Position numbers and translations under genes: made by a program. Positions 36,821-45,842 of a stretch of DNA of 64,000 nucleotides are shown in pieces (within the stretch, counting starts at the first letter, position 1; each line of letters begins with the position of its first letter). The stretch comes from UBA1141 sp963665155 (GTDB taxonomy: Bacteria > Chloroflexota > Dehalococcoidia > Lucifugimonadales > UBA3495): positions 2,294,001 through 2,358,000 of the forward strand of contig OY761986.2 of the NCBI GenBank assembly GCA_963665155.2, in the 5' to 3' direction. The notes beneath the pieces are model-generated. The model searched no databases. It saw only the letters and a program-made list of their open reading frames with translations, and had not been told where the DNA came from.

Positions 36821-38998
36821 TTGATTGACCGGGTTTCCGACTATCTGCCCGAGGAAGCGACTCAGCTTATTGGACAGGCATACATTTTTGCCGACCAATG
36901 CCACAGCGGCCAGATGCGCAAATCCGGCGTACCCTACATAGACCATCCTCTCGAAACCGCCCTCTTCCTGGCCGACCTCCACTTGGACTCCCACACCATC
37001 GTCGCTGCCTTATTGCATGACGTCGTGGAAGACTGCGGCGTGACCTTGGAAGAAGTTGAAGCCCGCTTCGGCCCGGAATCGGCCAAGCTGGTGGACGGCG
37101 TGACCAAGCTAACCCGAATGGACGCCCGTCTATACAACCCTGACGACACCAACCCGGACCACTACGATGACCCGGACAGCCTATACGCCGAAAGCCTTCG
37201 GAAAATGCTGGTTTCCATGGCTGAAGACATTCGGGTGGTGCTGATCAAACTGGCTGACCGCATGCACAATATGCGGACGCTGGATGCGTTGAGTTCGGAA
37301 AAACGCAAACGCATCGCCCAAGAAACCCTGGACATTTACTCGCCCTTGGCCCACCGGCTGGGAATTTGGGAAATCAAGTGGCGACTGGACGATTTGGCTT
37401 TCCGCCATCTTAACGAGGAAAAGTACCGGGAAATCTCCAAACTGCTGGCAGCCAAGCGGGGCGAACGAGAATCCTACATTGATGAAGTATCGGCCAGGCT
37501 CCGCGAGGAGATGGTGCGGTATAAGGTCGAGGGAGAGGTCGGAGGACGCCCAAAGAGTATCTACAGCACCTACCGAAAGATCCAAAAATACGCCGAGGAA
37601 GGGAAGGAGTTGCAGGACATATACGACCTGTACGCTCTTCGGGTGCTGGTAGAAACCAAAGAGGACTGCTACAAGACCCTAGGCGTGATCCACCAGCTAT
37701 GGCATCCTATTCCCGGCCAGTTTGACGACTACATTGCCACCCCCAAGGAGAACTTGTACCAGGCACTGCACACCACCGTGATTTGCGAAGGCGGCCACCC
37801 GCTGGAGGTGCAAATCAAGACCTACGAGTTGCACCAGATAGCCGAGTATGGAGTGGCGGCCCACTGGCGTTACAAAGAAGGTAAGTCCAGCGACCTCCGC
37901 TTTGAAGAAAAGATGACCTGGATGCGCCAACTGCTGGAGTGGCAACGGGAAGTGGTCGCCACCGATGAGTTCATAGAGACGGTCACACAAGACTTTTTCC
38001 ACGACCAAGTCTTTGTCTATACGCCCAAAGGAGACATAGCCGAGTTGACCGTGGGTTCCACCCCGGTGGACTTCGCCTACAAAATTCACACCGAACTGGG
38101 CCACCGCTGTATTGGCGCCAAAGTTAACGGCAGGCTAGTCGCTCTGGACACTACATTGCAGAACGGCGATACGGTGGAAGTAGTCGTAGCCAAGGCCGAG
38201 CGCGGCCCTAGCCTTGATTGGCTAAATCCCCATCGCGGGTTCGTGGTCTCTGGCAGCGCCCGGCAAAAGGTCCGCCAATGGTTCCGCCGCCAGGCCCGCA
38301 GCAGCAATATAAAGCGGGGCAGAGAGCTACTGCGGCGAGAGCTACGTAGGCTCAACCAACAACTAAAAGACGACGAAGTGCTGTCTATTTGTAAGCACGA
38401 CAGCATGGATGAGCTACTGGCCAACCTGGGTTCTGGAATACTAACGGAAAGCCAGGTGGCACACCGTCTGGGCCAAGCCCGTCAAGGGTCCGAGCCGGCC
38501 CACGTTCAACCACCCCACAACCTGCCATTGTCCAGCCCAAGCTCGGGAATTACGGTTCTAGGCGTCGGCGACCTGTTGATCCGCATTGGCCGGTGTTGCA
38601 ATCCAATACCCGGCGACGAAATTATGGGGTTCATCACCCGTTCCAGCGGCGTAACCGTCCACAAGAAGGACTGCGTTAGTCTCAAGAATGAGGACGAGCC
38701 GGAGCGGATTGTAAGAGTGGACTGGGGGCAGCCCAGGGAGTTGTATCCGGTCCGGGTCAAGATGAGGGCATACGACCGTCTGGGTTTACTGGCGGATGTT
38801 ACTCGCTTGGTTTCCGGGGAAAAGGTGAACATCGCTTCGGTCATTACCCAGGAACTGGAAGACGGAACCGTTACTATGGAACTGACTCTGCACACCACCG
38901 GCTTGGACCAACTGGGCAAGTTGTTCGGCAAGCTAGAAGCCGTGCGGGGGGTGACGTCGGTTACCAGGGACCGCTCCAGCATTCCAGCCAACGCCTAA
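36821..38998 (+). CDS. Bifunctional (p)ppGpp synthetase/hydrolase (RelA/SpoT family)
   Basis: A 725-residue long-form Rel protein that makes and degrades the stringent-response alarmone. The HD hydrolase domain has AALLHDVVEDCGVTLEE (HD motif near residue 65) and KLADRMHNMRTL. The synthetase domain has GRPKSIYSTYRK (about 245) and YIATPKENLYQALHT. The TGS domain has VFVYTPKGDIAELTVGST, and a C-terminal zinc-finger/ACT part ends with an ACT domain (YPVRVKMRAYDRLGLLADVT). The intact HD motif argues for both activities. The start is TTG 36821 after AAGG; no ATG fits better. Confidence 0.94.
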   Translation: MIDRVSDYLPEEATQLIGQAYIFADQCHSGQMRKSGVPYIDHPLETALFLADLHLDSHTIVAALLHDVVEDCGVTLEEVEARFGPESAKLVDGVTKLTRMDARLYNPDDTNPDHYDDPDSLYAESLRKMLVSMAEDIRVVLIKLADRMHNMRTLDALSSEKRKRIAQETLDIYSPLAHRLGIWEIKWRLDDLAFRHLNEEKYREISKLLAAKRGERESYIDEVSARLREEMVRYKVEGEVGGRPKSIYSTYRKIQKYAEEGKELQDIYDLYALRVLVETKEDCYKTLGVIHQLWHPIPGQFDDYIATPKENLYQALHTTVICEGGHPLEVQIKTYELHQIAEYGVAAHWRYKEGKSSDLRFEEKMTWMRQLLEWQREVVATDEFIETVTQDFFHDQVFVYTPKGDIAELTVGSTPVDFAYKIHTELGHRCIGAKVNGRLVALDTTLQNGDTVEVVVAKAERGPSLDWLNPHRGFVVSGSARQKVRQWFRRQARSSNIKRGRELLRRELRRLNQQLKDDEVLSICKHDSMDELLANLGSGILTESQVAHRLGQARQGSEPAHVQPPHNLPLSSPSSGITVLGVGDLLIRIGRCCNPIPGDEIMGFITRSSGVTVHKKDCVSLKNEDEPERIVRVDWGQPRELYPVRVKMRAYDRLGLLADVTRLVSGEKVNIASVITQELEDGTVTMELTLHTTGLDQLGKLFGKLEAVRGVTSVTRDRSSIPANA

Positions 38999-39183
38999 CC
39001 AAAGCCCCCTCTCCAAACTCCCTCATTACGCCTTTTCTGCGTCCATGGTTTCGGAAATCCGCATCTGGATTCGCATGTCCCATAAGGTCCGTAATCCCGC
39101 CTCCCCGCGCTGGTATAATGGCGAAGTTTTCTCTATCAAGAGCACTCAAATCTCAGCCAATATTGCTTTAGGAGGCAACCAAA

Positions 39184-39573
39184 ATGCCAGAAAGAACTCC
39201 AATTAACCCGCCGGGGATTTCACCAAACCCAGCTCTCTCACCAGGAATACGCGTGGGGGGCCTTTTGTTCGTTTCCGGAAACGTCGCCGTGGATGGCAGT
39301 GGCAACCTGGTGGGCGGCAGCGACTGCGAAGCCCAGTCTAGGCAGGTCATGGCCAACATCCGGGCCATCGTCGAGACCGCCGGAGGCAAGATGGAGGACG
39401 TTGCCAAAATAACCTGCTTTCTCACCGACATTAGCAACTATGGCGGTTACTCGAAGGTCCGCTCCGAGACATGGCCCAGCAATCCTCCCGCCAGTTCCAC
39501 CGTCGTGGTCGCCGGCCTGGTGCGCCCCGAGTTCTTAGTGGAAGTGGAAGCGATCGTCAAGATGCCTGACTAG
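39184..39573 (+). CDS. Rid family protein (RidA/YjgF-like), without the usual Arg
   Basis: A 129-residue trimeric-type Rid protein; RidA members deaminate reactive enamines/imines. Recognised by GIRVGGLLFVSGNVAVDG, RQVMANIRAIVETAGGKMEDVAKITCFLTD and the end LVEVEAIVKMPD. In active RidA a conserved Arg stands in the PARS segment; here it reads PASSTVVVAG, so the imine-deaminase activity may be absent. AGGAGG precedes ATG 39184 and TATAAT lies at about 39113. Confidence 0.9.
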   Translation: MPERTPINPPGISPNPALSPGIRVGGLLFVSGNVAVDGSGNLVGGSDCEAQSRQVMANIRAIVETAGGKMEDVAKITCFLTDISNYGGYSKVRSETWPSNPPASSTVVVAGLVRPEFLVEVEAIVKMPD

Positions 39574-40279
39574 AGGTCTGGCCGGAAAGCCATTGGCCGG
39601 GTTTCGCGCTACGCCAAGCAGACGTATTCCAGTCTTATACGGTATAATAGTATATGTAATACGTTTCAATAACCAACTGTTACTTCGATAATCGACGTTA
39701 AGAAAACGACGGCTTGGGGAGAATCGGGGTTTCCGTCCGAGTTTCTAGGCTTATATGGCCTATCCCCAATTGGCCAATAAGCCTACTTTTCGGCCAGACG
39801 TGTTTCGGTCCGGAGCTTTTAGGTCAATGATAGGCGATAGCACCGACAGGAGCAGGCTTTCATGTTAGCCTGCTCTTTGTTATGTGAGCTGTGCGCCGTT
39901 TCCGCACTTTAGGCAGCCTCTATCGACTGGGGCTGGCGTGTCGATACGGCATATTGTACCGCCGGAATTTGTGCCATAAACGATGGTATTTGGTGTTCAT
40001 CCTGAGTTCGTATATGCCTTGCTCCATTTACCAATATTGATTTAGTGCTAACACCTTTGGTTGTTCGTGTAATCCTTCGGCCTTATAGGTGGGCGCCACA
40101 TATTCCCTTGGGTTTGAGAAACATAAACTGCCTGCAATGCCCCAGAATTAGTCACGATTCGCACTCTGGCGATTCGTACGGTCCAGTAGAGATCAAGTGG
40201 CTGGGGTGTTGAACAATAGTTGATCGACGCCGTCTGTCGGGCGGATTGGTAAGACCAAGATATTGGGGGCAGGATTGAG
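39574..40279. other. 706-bp intergenic region without a recognised gene
   Basis: Contains a strong hairpin (39850-39875) described separately and an AT-rich patch TACGGTATAATAGTATATG around 39640 that could hold a promoter. No coding frame with family resemblance. Confidence 0.45.
39850..39880 (+). terminator. Terminator-like hairpin
   Basis: Nine-bp perfect stem GAGCAGGCT/AGCCTGCTC (39850-39858, 39867-39875), eight-base loop, then TTTGTT. It is about 280 bp after the Rid gene, so it may end a longer transcript or an unannotated small RNA starting near 39650. Confidence 0.6.
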
Positions 40280-40921
40280 ATGAATTTTCTAGATTTCCTG
40301 TTAATTATTATTGTGGCTGGGGTCGGATTCTTTGGGATATGGATGGGGTTTATACGTGCGGCGTTTGGGGCGTTGGGGATTGTGCTGGGAATACTCATCG
40401 CGGGCCAAGCCAGTGACAATCTAGGCGGCTTATTCGCTGGCCTTATCAACAGTGAACCATTGGCGAACGGGATCGCCTATGGCTTCATTATTATTGCGTC
40501 CCTTATCGTAGCCCGGGTTCTCACCGTCGTTGTTCGGGGTATTTTCACCCTGTTGCTGATGGGATGGGTTGACCGCTTGGCCGGTCTTGGCATCGGCGTG
40601 GTGGCTGGTCTGTTTGTGGCCGGAGCCGCCATAATGGGACTTGCCGAATTGACTTACAACTCCGATATTCTGGATAAAGGCGTTTCTTCGGGCGGGCTTG
40701 AGGGCAGGCTGGACCCTGGCGAAGTGAGGGAAGGTCTGGAGGTCTATTTGGTGGAATCCGAGTTGGTCGGCGTTTTCATCGACGTAGCCGACAAGCTGCC
40801 TGCCAACGCTCTTGGTTTCGTACCTCCTAACCTGATGCTTTCCTTTGATGTGTTGGAGCAAAGGAAAGGCAGCCAGATAAGTAGCAAGTTGATACCGACC
40901 GAGTCCATACCCTCGCCTTAG
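40280..40921 (+). CDS. CvpA family membrane protein
   Basis: A 213-residue protein with four predicted membrane helices in the first 120 residues, matching CvpA: FLDFLLIIIVAGVGFFGIWMGF at the N terminus, IRAAFGALGIVLGILIAG, then GFIIIASLIVARVLTVVVRG and WVDRLAGLGIGVVAGLF, where the DRLxGxxxG motif is the family mark. The soluble C-terminal roughly 75 residues are not conserved in the family. Related proteins are linked to colicin V export and envelope maintenance. GGGGGCAGGA stands upstream of the ATG. Confidence 0.85.
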   Translation: MNFLDFLLIIIVAGVGFFGIWMGFIRAAFGALGIVLGILIAGQASDNLGGLFAGLINSEPLANGIAYGFIIIASLIVARVLTVVVRGIFTLLLMGWVDRLAGLGIGVVAGLFVAGAAIMGLAELTYNSDILDKGVSSGGLEGRLDPGEVREGLEVYLVESELVGVFIDVADKLPANALGFVPPNLMLSFDVLEQRKGSQISSKLIPTESIPSP

Positions 40922-41058
40922 ATCATAAAAACTCGGTTCACACCTGGGCCTGGCGGCCAGACTTTAGCCTATCTCCGAACCCATCTTGTACAGTGACGTG
41001 AGGTTTCCGGACCCGCCGGGTCCAAACTAATCGTCTGAAGCAATATAAATGGGTTAAT

Positions 41059-41100
41059 ATCCCCCTGTATCGTCCCGTATAAGGGATGCAGGGGGATTTG
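41059..41100 (+). terminator. Terminator-like hairpin after cvpA
   Basis: Stem ATCCCCCTG/CAGGGGGAT (41059-41067 and 41089-41097) with an inner GTCCC/GGGA pairing, followed by TTGCTCG. The T run is short, so efficiency is uncertain. Confidence 0.55.
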
Positions 41101-41167
41101 CTCGTCTTGGCGTTTTCCCGTAAGGTTTAAGCTTGCCTCTGTCGATTATTTAGGAGAGCGATTGGCA

Positions 41168-41632
41168 ATGGAGATTGAGAAGAAACTAGCGGATATGGGC
41201 TTGGCTTTGGGTGCGCCGGGAACCCCGGTTGCGAATTATGTCTCTTCGGTGAGGTCCGGCAACATACTGTTCGTGGCTGGGCACATCCCTTTCCTGCCTG
41301 ATGGATCGGTATTGCACGCCGGAAAACTTGGGCGAGACATTACGGAAGAGCAAGGGTACGAGGCAGCCAGGGCGACTATGGTCAACTGCCTGGTTTCGAT
41401 AAAGGACCACCTGGGCGACTTGGACAAAGTAAAACAGGTTGTGAAGCTACTTGTCATGGTGAACGCCGAGCCCGATTTCGGACGGCAATTTATCGTTGCC
41501 AACGGCGCTTCCGATTTATTGGTGGAGCTTTACGGCGATCGGGGCCGCCACGCTCGCTCTGCGGTCGGCATGGCCAGTCTGCCATTGGGTTCCTTCGTGG
41601 AGATAGAACTGGTAGTCGAAGTTGAGGGCTAA
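41168..41632 (+). CDS. Rid family protein (YjgF/YER057c/UK114, larger form)
   Basis: 154 residues from ATG 41168, with AGGAGAG nine bases upstream; TTG 41162 is in the same frame but closer to the ribosome site. The sequence VANYVSSVRSGNILFVAGHIPF, EEQGYEAARATMVNCLVSIKDHLGDL and GRHARSAVGMASLPLGS is typical of the larger Rid subfamily. Unlike the Rid protein at 39184 it keeps an Arg at the equivalent active-site position (HARSAV). Substrate unknown; these proteins handle reactive enamine or carbonyl intermediates. Confidence 0.9.
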   Translation: MEIEKKLADMGLALGAPGTPVANYVSSVRSGNILFVAGHIPFLPDGSVLHAGKLGRDITEEQGYEAARATMVNCLVSIKDHLGDLDKVKQVVKLLVMVNAEPDFGRQFIVANGASDLLVELYGDRGRHARSAVGMASLPLGSFVEIELVVEVEG

Positions 41633-41644
41633 CCTGGGAACGGA

Positions 41645-41739
41645 TTTACCGCAGAGAGCGCCGAGACCGCAGAGGAATCGGAATACGGGGCTAAAGAGAG
41701 GGCATAACACCCCAAAACTCTGCGCCCTCTGCGGTGAAA
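41645..41739. repeat. Inverted-repeat element between convergent genes
   Basis: TTTACCGCAGAGAGCGC (41645-41661) pairs with GCGCCCTCTGCGGTGAAA (41722-41739), and a third partial copy GACCGCAGAGG lies at 41664. Such ACCGCAGAG-type palindromes are dispersed in many genomes. It may also terminate transcription of the Rid gene and of NAD synthetase. Confidence 0.65.
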
Positions 41740-41750
41740 AAATCTTGAAG

Positions 41751-43493
41751 TTAGACCTGCCGATAGCGATTTACGATGGGCAAACGGCGGTCTTTACCGA
41801 AGGCCCTGGGCGTAATTTTGACCCCCGGTGCTGCTTGGCGGCGCTTGTATTCGTTTCGGTCCACGGCCGTGATTACCTGGCGTACCATCTCCGGGTCGAA
41901 TCCGTTGTCTACCATCTCTTGATAGCTCCAGTCTTCTTCAACGTAGGCTTTAACCACTGGGTCCAGCACCTCGTAGGGAGGCAGGCTGTCCTGGTCCAGT
42001 TGGTCTTCTTTGAGCTCAGCCGAGGGAGGTTTGGAGATAATCGATTGGGGAATCACGTTGGACGGTGTGCCGTGCCGGTTGCGCCATTCGCATAGCTCGT
42101 AAACCAAGGTTTTGGGAACATCCTTAATTACTGCGAAACCGCCCGCCATGTCTCCGTACAAAGTAGCATAGCCCATTGCCATTTCGCTTTTGTTCCCGGT
42201 GGTCAACACCATCCAACCGAATTTGTTGGATACGGTCATGAGAATGTTGCCCCGAATTCTGGCCTGGACGTTTTCCTCGGCAACATTGGGCTGGGTGTCA
42301 CGAAAATGCGGCGCTAACATGTCTTCAAAGGCGATGTGCGCAGGTTCAATTGGCACGGTCCAGAACTCCATGCCCAGGCTGTCAGTAAGCTCCTTGGAGT
42401 CGCTGATGCTGCCCTCGGAAGAAAAGCGGGACGGCATGGCAATTCCAACGACGTTTTTGGCTCCGATGGCATCGGCGGCCACCGTGGCGGTCAGGGCCGA
42501 GTCGATGCCGCCGGAAAGCCCTATCAAAACCTTATCGAAAGCCGACTTCTTGATGTAGTCCCTAGTCCCGAGCACCAGGGCATTGTAGACCTCCTCAACC
42601 CCGTCCATCACCGCTTCAGCTACCCGTGGGGGCAGAGGCGGTCGTTGCCGGGATTGCGGACCGGAAACCGGCACGACCTTGGAGGAACCGATTTCCCGCA
42701 ATATGGTCTGATTTTCTTTTCGAGGGCGAGGGTCCCGGAGCCGAGTGCGGAACACCGCCTCAATATCCAGGTCGGTAATGGTCAAAGCCTCTTGGAAGGC
42801 CGGGGCCCGCTCTATAACTTGACCGTTCATGTCGCAAATTAAGCTGGCGCCGTCGAAAACCAGTTCATCTTGGGCGCCGATGGCGTTCAGGTGGGCCACG
42901 AACAACTCGTTGTCGGCGGCGCGGGTTGCGATCATTTTCTCCCGGTAGGCGCGTTTGCCAGCGTGGAAAGGCGAGGCATTGATGTTCACAATCAACTCGG
43001 CGCCTGCCTCCCGCTGGACCGCAATTGGACCCACGGGATACCAGATGTCTTCGCAAATGTTAATGCCTACGCCCACGCCGTTGATAACGTACACTGGGCA
43101 TGTGTCGCCCCGCTTGAAATAGCGGTCTTCGTCAAAAACACCGTAGTTGGGCAGGTGCATCTTGAAGTAGCTGTCGATCAAATGCCCGTTGTAACCTAGG
43201 GCGGCGGCGTTGGAGATATCGCCTCCCAAGTGCACATAACCGATGACCACGGCAATACCTTTGGCTGCGGCGACGATCTTATCCCTGGCTGCTATATTGT
43301 CGCGAATGAACGAGGTCTTGAACAGCAGGTCTTCCGGGGGATAACCGGTGGTGGCCATTTCGGGGAACGCAACCAGGTCGGCCTCGGCTTCCCGGGCACG
43401 CTCCAGGTATTCCAGCATTAGAGCGGTGTTTCCCGGTATGTCACCCACGGTTGTGTTTATCTGGGCCAGAGCGAGGCGAAAGATTCGTGTCAT
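41751..43493 (-). CDS. nadE: Glutamine-dependent NAD+ synthetase
   Basis: A 580-residue protein that converts nicotinic acid adenine dinucleotide to NAD+ with ATP and glutamine. The N-terminal nitrilase-fold glutaminase has the triad Glu in LVAFPEMATTGYPPED, Lys in YFKMHLPNYGVFDE and Cys in GVGINICEDIWYP. The C-terminal ATP pyrophosphatase domain has the P-loop GLSGGIDSALTATVAADAIG and TTGNKSEMAMGYATLYGDMAGG. The length matches the two-domain form. An ATG start is used and the gene points towards the Rid gene. Confidence 0.95.
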   Translation of the reverse strand: MTRIFRLALAQINTTVGDIPGNTALMLEYLERAREAEADLVAFPEMATTGYPPEDLLFKTSFIRDNIAARDKIVAAAKGIAVVIGYVHLGGDISNAAALGYNGHLIDSYFKMHLPNYGVFDEDRYFKRGDTCPVYVINGVGVGINICEDIWYPVGPIAVQREAGAELIVNINASPFHAGKRAYREKMIATRAADNELFVAHLNAIGAQDELVFDGASLICDMNGQVIERAPAFQEALTITDLDIEAVFRTRLRDPRPRKENQTILREIGSSKVVPVSGPQSRQRPPLPPRVAEAVMDGVEEVYNALVLGTRDYIKKSAFDKVLIGLSGGIDSALTATVAADAIGAKNVVGIAMPSRFSSEGSISDSKELTDSLGMEFWTVPIEPAHIAFEDMLAPHFRDTQPNVAEENVQARIRGNILMTVSNKFGWMVLTTGNKSEMAMGYATLYGDMAGGFAVIKDVPKTLVYELCEWRNRHGTPSNVIPQSIISKPPSAELKEDQLDQDSLPPYEVLDPVVKAYVEEDWSYQEMVDNGFDPEMVRQVITAVDRNEYKRRQAAPGVKITPRAFGKDRRLPIVNRYRQV

Positions 43494-43758
43494 AATTACC
43501 CACCGGTCTGCTTATCGGGTCTATCATCGGCCAACAAACAATATCGGCTAGCGATGTCTGTTTTAACGATACGGGTGACAACCATCCTGATCGAACTTCT
43601 TAACTGAGGCTCTTTATTGAAGCTCCTATATACTCATCGCCGAGTATACAGACAGACATCGATTGATGCCAAGTATCCCACCTGCCGGACCATTAAATCT
43701 CAAGGCCTTGATTTGGAATTTACTCTGATTAAGAAATGCATAAGGTACGGCGGTTCGA

Positions 43759-45087
43759 ATGGATAACAGCCGCCAGCGCCGGTTCGCCCAAGCCTTCCCC
43801 TTCTACTACGGATGGGTAGTTTTTGCCTCCGCAGCTTTAACCAGTTATCACTGTCGACCGCTGATGGCGGCTACTACTTTGTCCGTTTTCGTGGTGCCTA
43901 TGACGGAGCAGCTTGGCTGGTCCCGGGGGCTTTTCTCAGGAGCATTAAGCCTGGGTGGGTTCGCTGCCGTGGCGGTATCGCCATTCGTGGGCCGCTTGAT
44001 TGATCGGTACGGCGCCGGGGTGGTGGTGGCGTCCGCATCCGGAGCCATGGGACTGTACGCCATAGGTCTATCCTTGATTACCCACGCCTGGATAGTCTAC
44101 GCCCTTTACATTCCGGGGCGCATGTTGTTCGCCAGTCCTTTGGAGTTGGGTACCGCCACGGCGGTCAGCAATTGGTTTTCGCGCCGCCGTCCTCTGGCTT
44201 TAGCCATACTGGGAGCGACTCAAGGCACCGGATTGGCGGCTATGCCGCTAGCGGCCCAGTTAATTATCAGCGGTTGGGACTGGCAGATGGCATGGCTGTC
44301 CCTGGGCATCTTCACCATCTCCGTGGGAGTCATTCCGTCATTGCTGATGGCCCGCCGACCCGAGGACCTTGGGTTGGAGTTGGACCCTCAATCGAGAGGG
44401 CCTGCGACACAGCCCAAAATGATGGCGTCCGGAGAAGCTCAGGGAGAACGACAGTCAATTGCCGCCATTGCCCAGGCGGTGCCCGCCGAATTGAACTTCA
44501 CGGTAAGGGAAGCGCTACACACCCGTGCGTTTTGGATTCTAGCAGCGTTTTCCGCTTTCGCCTTCGCCGCCCAAGGTGGCGTGGCGGTTCACCAAGTGCC
44601 CCACTATATCAACGAGGGACTGAGGGCTCCTATTGCGGCGATAATGGCCAGCACGTTCGCCCTATCCCAAGTGTTCGGTGGGTTCGTATGGTCCAACTCG
44701 GCGCGGCCGACTGCCCCTATCCCTATACGAGTCCTTTTGGCGTTGACCGGGCTCTGTGTGGGTCTGGGAGCCATTGGCACGGGAGCCAGCGGGTCCTTGG
44801 CCTGGGGAGTAGTGGCGGCAACCGCATTCGGCGTCGGGATGGGCGGCATGCACCTGCTGCTGCGCCTGGCTTGGGCCGATTACTATGGCCTGGAGCATTT
44901 GGGGGCGATAAGAGGGCTGACTCTTCCCATCCAGATTAGCGGGCAAGCGATCGGGCCGGTGGTGTCCGGGTTCGTATTCGATGCCACCGGGTCCTATCAG
45001 GTGCCATTCATTGTATTTGGGGTGGGAGTGGCGGTGGCGGCGGTTGGTGTGCTGGCAGCCACACCCCCGCAGAAACCAGCGGGATAA
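43759..45087 (+). CDS. MFS transporter, paralogue of the one at 379-1704
   Basis: A 442-residue twelve-helix permease. It shares FPFYYGWVVFAS, TLSVFVVPMTEQLGWSRGLFSG and PFVGRLIDRYGAG with the gene at 379-1704 over most of the length, so the two arose by duplication or parallel transfer. Central loop about 205-245 is hydrophilic. The group includes monocarboxylate and oxalate/formate-type carriers. ATG 43759 is preceded only by a weak site (AAGG at some distance). No clear operon. Confidence 0.88.
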   Translation: MDNSRQRRFAQAFPFYYGWVVFASAALTSYHCRPLMAATTLSVFVVPMTEQLGWSRGLFSGALSLGGFAAVAVSPFVGRLIDRYGAGVVVASASGAMGLYAIGLSLITHAWIVYALYIPGRMLFASPLELGTATAVSNWFSRRRPLALAILGATQGTGLAAMPLAAQLIISGWDWQMAWLSLGIFTISVGVIPSLLMARRPEDLGLELDPQSRGPATQPKMMASGEAQGERQSIAAIAQAVPAELNFTVREALHTRAFWILAAFSAFAFAAQGGVAVHQVPHYINEGLRAPIAAIMASTFALSQVFGGFVWSNSARPTAPIPIRVLLALTGLCVGLGAIGTGASGSLAWGVVAATAFGVGMGGMHLLLRLAWADYYGLEHLGAIRGLTLPIQISGQAIGPVVSGFVFDATGSYQVPFIVFGVGVAVAAVGVLAATPPQKPAG

Positions 45088-45138
45088 CGACACTAAGCGG
45101 TCCGGTCAACTTATTCATTGGACCAACCCCGGCAATCG

Positions 45139-45462
45139 TCAGGGCCTAATCGTCAACCTTTGACCATGGTCCAGAATCACCTCGAACCGATCTATTACGT
45201 TGCGACCCAAAATGTAGTCAGCTCCCAACACGGAGATAACTATTTCCGGGAGCGTTTGGAGCCCTTTAATCTCAAGGCTGCCTACGTAGACAGGGGATTC
45301 TACGATGCTACCGTCTGCTAAATACCAGTTGGTGCTGGTGTCGGGATCGCCCAACCCAGAGACAATCGCGGAGTACGGTATAACCAAAGAGCCTTCGAAT
45401 CCGGTGTCAACAAGAGCCAGAATCTCTTGCTCTCAGTCCCGGATACGGATATGCACCAGCAC
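45139..45462 (-). pseudogene. Retropepsin-like aspartic protease (AF_0612-type), in-frame TGA
   Basis: Clan AA, single-domain aspartic protease; the active-site motif is LALVDTGFEGSLVIP, followed by WYLADGSIVESPVYVGSLEI and VLGADYILGRNVIDRFEV. From GTG 45462 the frame meets TGA at 45433-45435 (RIRD-stop-EQEILALVDTG), where relatives have an ordinary residue, so translation should stop at codon 9. A start after the stop would lose little before the DTG motif, but no good start is visible there. Starts 13 bp after the small protein upstream, as in known pairs of this type. Confidence 0.75.
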
Positions 45463-45475
45463 GGGTAGGTGGTAC

Positions 45476-45709
45476 TTACTTGCTCAGCTTCAGCCATTGA
45501 CCATAGGTGGTTTCGCCGATCCGAGCCAAGACAAAGTTGCCGCTACCCATGTCATGAACCGCTTGCCTGAGGAGCTGCCCGTCGTCGGTGCCCAAGATTG
45601 TGCGGCCTTCGTAACTAATAGCGATGAATTCGCCTATATGGTCGGCTTCAAGTGGCTTTCCGTACTTTTCGTAAAGGCGCACCCGAGCGCTCGCGTTAGC
45701 ATCTAGCAA
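45476..45709 (-). CDS. Small DUF5678-like protein paired with the retropepsin-like gene
   Basis: A 77-residue protein: RLYEKYGKPLEADHIGEFIAISYEGRTILG, then GQLLRQAVHDMGSGNFVLARIG. Similar small proteins stand directly before AF_0612-type aspartic proteases in other genomes, and here the protease follows after 13 bp on the same strand. The start is TTG 45709, with some uncertainty. Function unknown; a regulator or substrate of the protease is one possibility. Confidence 0.7.
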   Translation of the reverse strand: MLDANASARVRLYEKYGKPLEADHIGEFIAISYEGRTILGTDDGQLLRQAVHDMGSGNFVLARIGETTYGQWLKLSK

Positions 45710-45842
45710 TTTCGCAAATCAGTCATTATCGATCCGGCGGATAGTGGGGTCACAAATTAGTCCCCAAGATCCTTTTTGCCTACAGCTGGGTACTCCTAAC
45801 TTGGTTCCCGCAATCGAAGTATAACACCTAGGGTGTCCAACC

